The notes beneath the pieces are model-generated. The model was not told where the DNA came from. It worked only from the letters and a program-made list of their open reading frames with translations, and ran no database searches. From Chlorocebus sabaeus (taxonomy: Eukaryota > Chordata > Mammalia > Primates > Cercopithecidae), in contig NC_132911.1 of NCBI RefSeq assembly GCF_047675955.1, positions 75,921,133 to 75,985,132 of the forward strand: DNA of 64,000 nucleotides. The letters are read 5' to 3'. Of the stretch, positions 11,838-21,720 are shown in pieces. Every line of letters begins with the position of its first letter. Position 1 is the stretch's first letter. The position numbers and the translations under genes were made by a program.

Positions 11838-12840
11838 ATCTGTTTTCTGTTGATTAAAACAGAATACCTGAAACTGGGTAATTTATAAAGAAACAAATTA
11901 TTTCTCACAGTTCAGGAGGCTGGGAAGTCTAAGGTCAAGGGGCCACATCTGGTGAGGCCCTTCTAGATGGTGGGAACTCTCTGCAGAGTCTCAAGGCCAT
12001 ACAGGCATCCCATAGGAAGGGTGCTGACTATGCTAGCTCAGGTCTCTCTTCTACTTCTTATAAAGTCACCAGTATCACTCCCATGATAACCCATTAATGT
12101 ATTAACCTATTAATCCACTAATCCATGAATGGATAAATCCATTCATGAGGCAGTTCCTTCATGACCCAATCCCCTGTGGAAAGCAGTTTGGAGATTTCTC
12201 AAAGAACTAAAACTAGAATTACCATTCAACCCAGCAATCCCATTACTGGGTACATATCCAAAGGAAAATAAGCCATTCTACCAAAAAGTCACCTGCACTC
12301 ATGTTTGTCTCAGCACTATTCACAATAACAAAGACATGGCATCAACCCAGGTGTTTATCAATGGTTGACTGAATAAAGAAAATGTGGTAAATACACACCA
12401 CAGAATACTACACAGCCATAAAAAAGAACAAAATCATGTCCTCTGCAGAAATATGGATAGCTGGAGGCCATCATCCTAAGTGAATTAACACAGAAACAGA
12501 AAACCACATGTTCTTACTTATCAGTGGGAGGTAAACAATGGGTACACATGGACACAGAGATGGGAACAATAAACACTGGGGATTCCAAAAGGGAGAAGAC
12601 AGGGAGGAGGGCAAGCGTTGAAAATTTACCTATCAGGTACTATGTTTACTACTTGGACAATGGGATCAATAGACACTAAAACCTCAGCATCACACAATAA
12701 ACCCACGTAACAAATCTGCACACATACTCCTGAATCTGGGGGAAAAAAAAAAAACACCGGCCCCACCTCTCAGTACTGCCACATTGGGGATTAAGTTTAA
12801 GCATGAGTTTTGGAGAGGACAAACATTCAAACTGTAGCAC
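11838..12840 (-). mobile_element. MaLR-type LTR, antisense, interrupted by an L1 3' end
   Basis: LTR parts are 11838-12174 (ACCTGAAACTGGGTAATTTATAAAG) and 12757-12840 (GGCCCCACCTCTCAGTACTGCC through AAACATTCAAACTGTAGCA). They are collinear parts of one LTR, separated by the L1 at 12176-12754. Confidence 0.75.
12176..12754 (+). mobile_element. L1 3' end, 5'-truncated
   Basis: About 0.58 kb of L1, from the region encoding the end of ORF2p (CAGCAATCCCATTACTGGGTA) to the poly-A tail at 12743-12754. It was inserted into the antisense MaLR LTR. Confidence 0.9.
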
Positions 12841-13017
12841 TATCAAGAGAGAGTTTTTAAAGTACAGCAACAGCAGCAGTGAAGAAACTTTCAAGTTCTG
12901 TACCAGTCTAGGCAAAAAGAAAATACAACATTTCTGCAAACTACATCTTTTCATTTTCCTCTAGTCCTTTCCTACTATCAAAGCAATATATCTAAAAGAA
13001 AGAAACTGCAAATTCCC

Positions 13018-13400
13018 TATATTCTGTGATCTTTATATTCCATGAAGAATATAATTAAAATACATAATTATATTTTATATATTATTATATTTTATGCATT
13101 TTATTATATATTTGTATATAACATATTTATAATATATTTTACTTTGTTTTATATATAATTATATTTTATATTATAATTATATTCTTTATATTCTACATTC
13201 TTTATTCTGTTTCAATAAGCACTTCAGATTCTGAGGCACACTAAAGGTTGAGAACCACTAGTCTATGAGAAGCATAGTATTCATATTTGAAGATATGAAT
13301 GTATAATTATATTCTTTATGGAATATAATTATATACATGCTGTTTATTTTACTGTATATAACATATAATTATGTATTATATTCTGTTTAACATTTTTTAA
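13018..13400. repeat. AT-rich low-complexity region
   Basis: Repeated ATAATTATATTTTATAT-like text covers 13018-13200 and 13300-13400. A non-AT-rich segment (13208-13304) duplicated from a MER5A neighbourhood splits it. Confidence 0.8.
13208..13304. repeat. Partial duplicate of a MER5A edge plus its flank
   Basis: This 97 bp segment repeats 14026-14123 with small differences. It contains the element end CTAAAGGTTGAGAACCACTAG and, importantly, about 45 bp of the non-repeat flank beyond it (GTATTCATATTTGAAGATRTGAATGTATA). It is therefore a local copy, not a second transposon insertion. Confidence 0.8.
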
Positions 13401-13904
13401 AAGTACTTAAGTCCCACTTTCACAAAATAAAAGGCACAAATCTTAAAACGAAGGATACCATTTAACTACATAATCATCTCTATAACAAACTAGATCTAAT
13501 AGCAAAATATAGCCTCTTTGGGAAACCACAAATGGTTCATGTTAACTCCAAAGACTACTATGTATATGTGCAAATGCTCACCTAGAAAAGTCCAACTTTG
13601 AATTTATTATAATCATTAAGTGGGGCATCAGCCAGCAGAGTTAGAGACGTATTATATATCTCTGATCCCCACAATTACAAGGACAAGATTTACAATTGGA
13701 AATGAGCATCAAGATATTGTGCTAGAAATTAATGTTTGGCTTTGGTGTTCTCCTGGCTTGCAGCAATATATAGTTGATCATATAAACCAGGGAACAAATT
13801 AAGCAGCACATCCAATTTCTCTGTGGTTCCACTGCCCTCTAGTGGCTGTTTTGAAACTAGTTATTAACTGATAGCCTTCAAAAGTCAACGGGGATTCTCA
13901 AAGA

Positions 13905-14086
13905 AGGGAGGGGAGAACACCAGCATCAGCAACATCCAGGAACTTTTTTAAACATGCATATTTCAAGTCCTACCTAATGCCTGCTAAAAAGAAACTCGGG
14001 ATAGGGGCCAGCAATGTCAGCAATGTGTTTCAATAAGCACTCCAGGTGATTCTGATGCACACTAAAGGTTGAGAACCACTAGTCTA
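13905..14086 (-). mobile_element. MER5A-like hAT-Charlie element
   Basis: The short element ends in GTTGAGAACCACTAG (13-14 bp terminal repeat of the CAGTGGTTCTCAA type, read in reverse). It contains CCAGGTGATTCTGATGCACA, the familiar internal wording of MER5A. Confidence 0.75.
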
Positions 14087-14645
14087 TGAGGATAGTATTC
14101 ATATTTGAAGATGTGAATGTATATAGGGGCATATGAGTGTTCTTTTATGAAAGTATTGCTCATAATTATTTTTCTGCTTTTTTAAATTTCAAAAGGCCTC
14201 TTATATGCACATAATAATCTAGAAAAATCTTATAATTTAGTTGTGGAAATTTAAGTGTTGTAAAGCCATGACCAAACCATATAGAACATAAGAGGATAAA
14301 ATTAATTAAGTTCATTCTATATTAAAAGTTCATTTTAAAAGCTTACTATTTAGCCAAAACATCTGACCAGGATCTTCCCCTTTCTTTCTTGGCTATAAAA
14401 CCAATAAGAAAACGTTTGTTGGATGGAATGAATACTCAATCTATGTTTCTGTGGGATACTTAGCATTCAAACTCCTTAGTAGATGTATAATATATTATTT
14501 CCTACCCTTTTTCCCACTACATATATTGTTAACAGGATTGTTCAAGCTAACAAAGACACAATTCCAGCTCTACCTTGAGCTAAAGCTGGAAAATATGTAG
14601 GCTAAACGTTTTTAAAAATTATATCATAAACAAATAAATAATTTA

Positions 14646-14937
14646 GGCCTGGCATGGTACCTCATGCCTGTAATCCCAGCACTTTGGGAGGCCAGGCAGG
14701 TGGATCACTTGAGGCCAAGAGTTTAAGACCAGCCTGGCCAACATGGCAAAACCCAATCTCTACCAAAAATACAAAAATTAGCCAGGCATGGTGGTGCACA
14801 CCTGTAGTCCCAGCTACCTGGGTGACTGAAGCACGAGAATCACTTGAACCCAGGAGGTGGAGGTTGTGGCGAGCCACGATCACACCACTGCACTCCAGCC
14901 TGGGTGACAGAGCAAGACTCTATCACAAAAATAATAA
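14646..14937 (+). mobile_element. Alu, full length
   Basis: Dimeric Alu from GGCCTGGCATGGTACCTCATG to ATCACAAAAATAATAATTTT. It has moderate divergence. Confidence 0.95.
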
Positions 14938-15230
14938 TTTTTAAATCATGCATAACTTAGCATAGCTCTAGATAACCTATTCATCAGATAAAGACAGCAT
15001 GGTTTCACAAAAAATAAACTGGATTTGAGGTGAAAAATCCTGAGATTTGATCTGTGTGAACTTTGGCAAATTACTTAAACTCTATGAACCTTGGTTCTCC
15101 CAGTTAAAGGGTAGTGATGATAATAATATCTATATTGCAGTTTTTATCAGGGTCATTAGAGATGAGAAAGAACTAAATGTTAAATTTAAAAAGCTTTATA
15201 CATCTTGTCCAAGTAAATATTACAGAAAGA

Positions 15231-15481
15231 TTTTACTTTTGAGGCAAAGTCTCGCTCTGTCACCCAGGCTGGAGTATAATGGCATGATCTCTGCTCGCTG
15301 CAGCTTCTGCCTCCCAAGTTCGAATGATTCACCTTCCTCAGCCTCCCAAGTAGCTGGGATTAGAGGTAGCCGGGCTAATTTTTGTATTTTTAGTAGAGAT
15401 GGGGTTTCACCATGTTGGCCAGGGTGGTCTTGAACTCCTGACATCAGATGATCCACCTGCCTCAACCTCCCAAAATGCTGG
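15231..15481 (-). mobile_element. Alu, truncated at its 5' end
   Basis: Antisense Alu from GAGGCAAAGTCTCGCTCTGTCACC to CTCCCAAAATGCTG; the last about 35 bases of the left arm are missing. AAATATTACAGAA occurs on both sides (15216-15228 and about 15495-15507), as expected for a target duplication. Confidence 0.9.
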
Positions 15482-15499
15482 CAGAAAGACTGGCAAATA

Positions 15500-16075
15500 T
15501 TACAGAATGATTACTGAAAATGTTATAGATTAATAAGAAGGTAGGTATATCTCTTATTGCACAAATCCTCTCACAAATAACCACTATGAACTCTGTACAA
15601 AATACTGACAGTTACTTGAAAGCACTAGACAGCAAAAAAAAAGCAAGCAGACACTGGAGAGTGGTCGACATCTGGAAGAAGGAATGGCACTGAGTCAGAG
15701 CAGACCCCACTCAGCACATCAACTACACAAAATCCAAATTTAAAAACCTACAGTTTTAGTGGTTTTAAGGCCCAGAGAATGGAGTATGCGATGACCACAA
15801 CTGCTGAAAAATGAGGTGGAAAATCTAGGAGAAAAATAGAACCAACAGAAAGGAAGTCTCACTTCATATATTAATTCTGCCCAAATTTTAGGCTGACCTT
15901 GAACTATGCATATAAGGGAACACCCTATGCAGCCCACCGAAGGTTAAATAAAGATTGTTTAGAGTTCAGAGCTTACAGTTCAAGTTACTGCCTGCTGAAA
16001 AGAAAAAAAAATGTTCCTCTGAAGAACAAAAATAATCAAGAGGATCTAAAATGTATCAGTCATACCATCAAGGAC
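15500..16075. other. Non-coding stretch, possible 5' part of an old L1/HAL1
   Basis: I see no gene here. The text (for example GAGTGGTCGACATCTGGAAGAAG) may belong to the ancient L1-like element that is clear from about 16080 onward, but I could not align it. Confidence 0.4.
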
Positions 16076-17035
16076 ACAATTCAGAAATAGTAGCCATATG
16101 AGCAAACCTGAAAATGTAACCCATACTCAAGAGAAAAGGCAATCAATGGAGACCATTCCCACAATGACCCAGGTACTGGAATTAGTGGACAGATTTTAAA
16201 GCAGCTATTTTAAATATGATCAAGGATATAAAGAAAAATATGCTTATGATAAATAAAAATACATAAAATTTTAACAAATAAATAGAAACCATAAAAAGAA
16301 CCCAAGGAAATTTCAAGAACATAAAAATACAATATCTGAAAAATGTTAAAAATTCATTATATGAACTTAACAGAAGATTGAAGATAGGGGGAAAATCAAC
16401 CTGAAGACAAATCCAATCTAAAGAACAGAGAAACAAATTGGAAAAAAATGAACAGAGCCTCAGGAATATGTGGGAGAATATCAATAGGTCTAACACACAT
16501 GGAAGTGGAGTCCAAGAAGATAAAGGGGCAGAAAAAGTATGAGAATAATAATGGCCAGAAAATTCCTAAATATAAGAGAAGACAAAAATTTACAGGTTCA
16601 AGAAACTTGGAGAACCCTATGTAGGAGAAATACAAAGAAAAAACTAGAAAAAAAATACTATATACATGAACACAGTAGTCATACAACTGCAAACCAACAG
16701 CTAAAGGTAAAAATCTCAAGAGCAGCTAGAAAAAAACAACAAATTACACACAGGGGAATAATGATGTAAATGATCACTAACTTTTTATCAGAAACAATGG
16801 AGACCAGACAATAGTGGAGTGATGTCTTTAAAACGCTTAAAGGAAGGAAAAACCCTGTCAACTCAGAACTCTATATCCAACAAAAATATCCTACAAGAAA
16901 GAAAGATAAATAAAGATATGTTCAGATTTTAAAAAATAAAAAAAGAATTCATCACTAACAAACCTAAATGATAGAAAAATCCATAATAAATTATCCAGGC
17001 TGAAGGGAAATAATAACACATAGACATTTAAATAT
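16076..17035 (+). mobile_element. Ancient L1M/HAL1 ORF1 region
   Basis: The text follows the ORF1 of old L1 or HAL1 elements: TGGAATTAGTGGACAGATTTTAAAGCAGC, a coiled-coil part, AACAGAGCCTCAGGAATATGTGGG, AAGAGCAGCTAGAAAAAAACAAC and GGCTGAAGGGAAATAATA. ORF2 wording does not follow, which fits HAL1, a half-L1 lacking ORF2. Frames are broken by several stops. Confidence 0.7.
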
Positions 17036-17395
17036 TTGAAAACAAATGAAGAACACTTTCACTTTATGATTCAAAGTCTTCTGGCTCTTTATTACTCAGA
17101 GATTCTGACTCAGATGCTGCCAAGCAGCTTAACTTCTTTTCTCACCTTCACCCCACAAACATACATGCAAACATATACACCAAACATGCAGAAACAGGGA
17201 GCTATGTAATTATACAAGAATTATGCGCCCAAGATAAACCAAAGATTTCCTGCCTCCTACAAGAGTATATGGTTCACACTGATTAACTTTCTCAAAGAGT
17301 AGTATAGGGGACATATTACTGAGTTTTTGCCCAGTTTTAATAAGGTTATTTAGGCTTTTTTGTTGTTGTCCAGTTATAGAAATTATTTATATACT
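17036..17395. other. Non-coding stretch without recognised gene
   Basis: About 360 bp of unique-looking sequence. No coding frame, exon signal or repeat was recognised. Confidence 0.5.
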
Positions 17396-17399
17396 CTTA

Positions 17400-18665
17400 G
17401 AAATAGACAGTTCTCAAAGAAGATATATGAATGGCCAATAAGCACATAAAAAGATGCTTAACATCACCAATCATTAAAGAAATCCAAATCAAAACTACAA
17501 AGAAATATCATCTCATATTCATTAGGGTGACCATTATCAAAAGAAAAAAAAACAGAATACAACATGTGTTGGTGAGGACATAGAGAAACTGGGGCATTTA
17601 TGCACTATCAGTGGGATTGTAAAATAGTGCAGCCATTATGGAAACAGTACGAAGGTTCCTCAACACAACTACCATATGATCAAGAAATCCTACTTCTGAA
17701 TAGGATTTAAAACAGAATTACCATGTGATCAAGTAATCCCACTTCTGAGTATATATCCAAAAGAACTGAAAGCAGAATCTCAAAGAAGTATTTGTAAACC
17801 CAAGTTCACTGTTGCACTATTCACAATAGCCAAGAGGTGGAAGCAACCCAAATATCCATTCATCAATCCATTCATCAATGAATGAATGGATAAAGAAAAT
17901 GTGGCATATACATACAATGGAACACTATTCAGCCTTAAAAAAAAAAAGTAAATCTTGTCACATGCTAAAATATGAAGCACAGAGACATTATACTCAATGA
18001 AATAGGCCAGTAACAAAAGACAAATACAATATGACTACACTTATATGTGTCTTACTGTGTTTTCTCCTGAATACCAGGGACTGGGTAATTTATAAAGAAA
18101 AGTTTACTTTATTCATGGTTTTAGAGCCTGGGAAGGCAAAGAGCATAGCACTGGCATCTGGTGAGGGCCTCTTTGTTGTATCATAACATGGCAGAGGGCA
18201 TCAAATAGTGAGGGCAAGAGTGTGCTAGCTCAGGTCTCTCTTCCTTTTCCTATAAAACCACCAGTCCCATCATGGGGAACCCATCCTGATAACCTTATCT
18301 AATCTAATCTTAAATACTGCCCAAAGTCCCCACCATTTCCAAATGCCATCAACATACATATTTGAAGATTAAGTTTCAAACACATGAAATTTTGGGAGCA
18401 CATTCAAACCATAGCAATAAGGTATCTAAAGTAGTCAAACTCATAGAAACGAAAAATTATAATTGTGGTTGCCAGGGACTTGGGAAAGGAGGAAATGGGG
18501 ATTGGTTCAATAAATAGAGAGTCTTAGCTTTACAAGACGAAAAAGTTCTTGAGATCTGTTGCACGAGGTGAATACAGTCAACACTGGTGAACTGTACACG
18601 CAAAAGTGATTAAGATGGTAAATTTTATATGTTTTTACCATAATTTTTTAAAAATAAAAACAATT
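17400..18665 (+). mobile_element. Old L1 3' end (L1ME type) split by an antisense LTR
   Basis: 17400-18040 encodes the decayed ORF2 end (AACATCACCAATCATTAAAGAAAT, CACTGTTGCACTATTCACAATAGCC). 18420-18665 is its 3' UTR (GTGGTTGCCAGGGACTTGGG through CATAATTTTTTAAAAATAAAAA). The two halves join once the inserted LTR is removed. Confidence 0.8.
18043..18419 (-). mobile_element. MaLR-type solo LTR, antisense, inside the L1 3' end
   Basis: This has the same family wording as 11838-12840: ACTGGGTAATTTATAAAGAAAAG, TGGTGAGGGCCTC and the end ACATTCAAACCATAGCAA. An AATAAA on the minus strand (plus TTTATT at 18108-18113) lies in it, downstream of XKR9 in gene direction. Confidence 0.75.
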
Positions 18666-19321
18666 TAAAAATATGACTTAGATACAACTATTCTAGCACA
18701 AATAGGAATAATATAATTATGTTAAGAGTGCGTTAATTCAGACAAGCTAGGAAATCAGTAAATAATGAAATGTCAAACCTCTCAAATGCATACCAATTCT
18801 CTTTTGTACTTATGAATTAGAGATTTCATGGATGAAAGCAGATGCTAAAAATTTGTTTTCTTCTTTCCTTTCCTTCCCTTTTCCTCTACTCAACCTGTCC
18901 CCAACTGCAAATGTATGCACTGAAGACAATAAAGGAAAAAATCATAAAGTGTTCTGCTTTTCTCTTCCCTTTGCAGTCCTCCACAACAGGTACAGTAGTA
19001 TTAGTTCAGGAACAAGGAAGAAAAATGGGAAGGAAGCTCAATTCCAGCCTTCCCATTATGAAAACCAGACCATTTCTTACATTTCAGGCTCAAGATGGCA
19101 GCTCTACCAGGCAGTAGAAAGATATCTGAGTACCCAAGATCTTCAAAACCAAATGAGAAATTAATTTTAAAAATAAAATACTACTATGTACCTCCTATTT
19201 CACAGAATTAATTTCAAATTAAAGGTGGCAAAAATAAGAGACAATACACTCACATGGTACACATTTTCTTTACTAACCAATGAAATAAAATATAAGAAAA
19301 TATATATCATAAATGAATAGC
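18666..19321 (-). other. XKR9 3' flank, probably containing its 3' UTR
   Basis: Single-copy sequence follows directly on the XKR9 stop codon in gene direction. I see no AATAAA on the minus strand within it, so the poly-A site could not be placed. Plus-strand open frames at 18832-19164 have no recognisable domain. Confidence 0.5.
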
Positions 19322-19950
19322 TTATTCCATTAGGAAATATCTCATTCTACATTCTCTTAGAACTGGTTTTCCATCAATTTCATCACATTTTGTTTCTTCA
19401 CTTCTGTTGGGGTGAAACGTCCCATAATAAACAATAAGAAAAAGAATTCCAAGAAGAAGAGTAAGAACTATAGTGATACTGATAGGTATAAAATAGTCTG
19501 AATTAAAAATAGTGAGAGGGCAAACCCAGAATACAATCAATATGCCCAAAGTGCCCAGTACCCTAACAATATAATAACAAGACATTGGACACTTGGTATT
19601 CTGTCCCTTAATATTAAAAAATGTAAAGATAAGAATGAATCCAACAACAATCCTATATAAGAATTCCATACTTACAGAAGTACAAAACTGGGTGTTCTTT
19701 TTAAATGCCCATATTACACCTAACAACCAAAGAAATAACAACATAAATAAAGCAATCTTAACATTTAAGAATAGTAGAAGTACAACACTCAGCATCCACG
19801 ATAATAATGTAAAAAACTTGTAAAAGAGATATGTGATTTTGGGACACAATCCATTAAGAAGCTTTTTGTCAGGTAAGGATTTTCTTAAAGCTACTTGATA
19901 ATCAACAGTTGACCAAGAAATAGCACAGCAAGAGACCATGATAGCTGCAT
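19322..19950 (-). CDS. XKR9: XKR9 last coding exon (C-terminal 208 residues)
   Basis: This exon encodes the C-terminal part of XK-related protein 9, a plasma-membrane phospholipid scramblase of the XK family that exposes phosphatidylserine after caspase cleavage (family knowledge). On the minus strand the acceptor reads TTTTGTTTTGTAG before 19950. The first two bases complete a tyrosine codon split with the exon ending at 42278, and the frame stays open to TAA at 19322-19324. I recognise the protein by its near identity to remembered human XKR9, including the ending MRYFLME. Visible parts are about five hydrophobic segments (for example FYKFFTLLSWMLSVVLLLF and ISITIVLTLLLGILFLIVYY), a cysteine-containing loop near NTKCPMSC, and DEID at 19373-19384 followed by glycine, which fits the caspase site. 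No stop or frameshift interrupts it. The 3' UTR should continue below 19322, but I could not fix its end. Confidence 0.95.
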
Positions 19951-20054
19951 CTACAAAACAAAAAAATAAAAAAGATATTGTTATAGGAATAATAATAAAA
20001 TATTAAATTACTATATCCCATACATGCTATATCTACATATACACACCCACAAAC

Positions 20055-20225
20055 ACGTCAGGTACTTTACTCATCTCATCTAATCTTCTGAAGTAGACAT
20101 TAATACATCATATATTACATATGAGGGAACTGAGGCTTGGAGAGATACACTGCTTGACCCAAGCTGCGAAGCTAGCAAGTTGCAGAACTGAGATTTGAAC
20201 CTGATTCCAAAATGGATAGATTTAT
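20055..20225 (+). repeat. MIR element
   Basis: Typical MIR wording in order: AACTGAGGCTTGGAGAGATAC, CTAGCAAGTTGCAGAACTGAGATTTGAACC. It lies in the XKR9 intron. Confidence 0.85.
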
Positions 20226-20616
20226 CTACTATATTAGACTGCTTTATTATGATTTTTTTTAATTCATTGGGAAAAATTTTATTGAGCAACTGATATACTC
20301 TGTGAGTTAAGAGACTACACTTACAATCCTAGTTTTTCTAGGTTTTTTGACCGCGATTTTAGGCATACACCCAATTCACTAAAAGATAATAGCTTCAAGC
20401 AGGGGTAAGGGAAGGAGAAGAGGAGGGGTAGAGAGAGAGAAAGAGGGTTAAACAGAAAATTTACTATGAGATATTAAACAAGCCCAACTTCCCATATCCT
20501 GAAGATATTGAAACAATTGAACGAGTATGTTCTAAAACTTACAAATTTCTGTAGGATTTACATCTCCATCCCATTTTTTCTCAACAAATAACAGAAAAGT
20601 AAGTTAATTGCCACTT
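20226..20616. other. Intronic stretch without recognised feature
   Basis: No gene seen; there is a GA-rich patch at 20404-20452. Confidence 0.5.
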
Positions 20617-20911
20617 TGTTTCTTTCTTTCCTTCTTTTTGAGATGGAGTCTCACTCTGTCACCATGGCTGGAGTGCAGTGGAGCAATATCTATCTCTACT
20701 TCCCAGGTTCAAGTAATTCATCTGCCTCAGCCTCCTAAGTAGCTGGGACTACAGGCCCACACCACCACACCCAGCTAATTTTTGTATTTTAGTACAGATG
20801 GGGTTTCATCATGTTGGCCAAGCTGGTCTTGAACTCTTGACCTCAAATGATCCACCCAGTTCAGCCTCCCAAAAGTGCTGGGATTACAGGCATGAGCCAC
20901 TGCACCTGGCC
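20617..20911 (-). mobile_element. Alu, full length, sense with XKR9
   Basis: Reverse-strand Alu from GAGATGGAGTCTCACTCTGTC to GAGCCACTGCACCTGGCC. CCACTTT(G/C)T occurs at both borders, consistent with a target duplication. Confidence 0.95.
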
Positions 20912-21419
20912 TACCACTTTCTATATAATATGATTGAAAGGCAGACTTACAAAAATTTATCTATTAATGAAGAAAATTAGGACAGGACCTTTACAAATGC
21001 ATTTGCATGCTCTCTTGGTTTTAGCATACACCACTGTACCTCATTAGTCAAACTTTATTGGAGACTGATCTGAGTAACAATAAAACTCCAGTCTACTGCA
21101 AAGAAGGCTCTGCATGAATTACTCTTTCTCTATTGTAATTCCCATCATGATAAATTGGTTCTGTCCACACAGTGGCAAGGTGAACCCACTGGGTGGTTAC
21201 AAATCTGGGGCCTCATCCAGCAATGCCCTTGTGACTACCAGCCCATGGGTCAGTAGTCCCACTCTGGCAATGGATCCAGAGGCCAGCCCAAGTGGCTGCC
21301 TAGTTCTCTTGGACTGGGGGCTGACTCTGCTACTCTTGGCAGTGCTGCCCACCCAATGTGCATGGATTTAACTATAATAAAGAAATAGTCCTGGTAAGAC
21401 ATCCCGTTACTGTTGCCCC

Positions 21420-21720
21420 CTCACAGGGTATCTATAGCTCCATGGCAGAGTGTCTGTAGCTGTAACCCCATTACAAGGTGTCTGGTTTGGTGAGTATCCT
21501 AGGTACTGCCAATGCCTCCTTCCTTCTCCCAAATGGTTCTGTAGCCCCATGATGGGGTGTCTGTCCACAGCCCCATTGTGGGGTATCTGTTTGTAGCTCC
21601 ACCATGGGATGTCTATCTCAATTCAGCTCCTTCAGGGGTCTTGGTTTGTCTATAGCCCCACTGGGGGGTGTCTGTCTCGGTTCAGCTCCTGGGGAGTCAT
21701 GGTTGGCTCTTTCTACTAAC
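21420..21720 (+). repeat. Internal imperfect repeats of the ERV leader
   Basis: Units built on AGCCCCATNRTGGGGTGTCTGTC recur at about 21420, 21465, 21550, 21575, 21600 and 21655, with spacings of 25-90 bp. They lie after the primer-binding site, so they belong to the untranslated leader. Confidence 0.6.

Noticed and set aside
12123..12146. Perfect 11 bp inverted repeat CATGAATGGAT/ATCCATTCATG as a regulatory hairpin
   Set aside because: It lies in a MaLR LTR and is short; a similar ATTCAT-rich palindrome occurs near 17857-17893 in an L1. Chance or repeat drift suffices.
18832..19164. 110-codon and 91-codon plus-strand frames beside XKR9
   Set aside because: They overlap in two frames, have no recognisable domain, and lie antisense to the probable XKR9 3' UTR.
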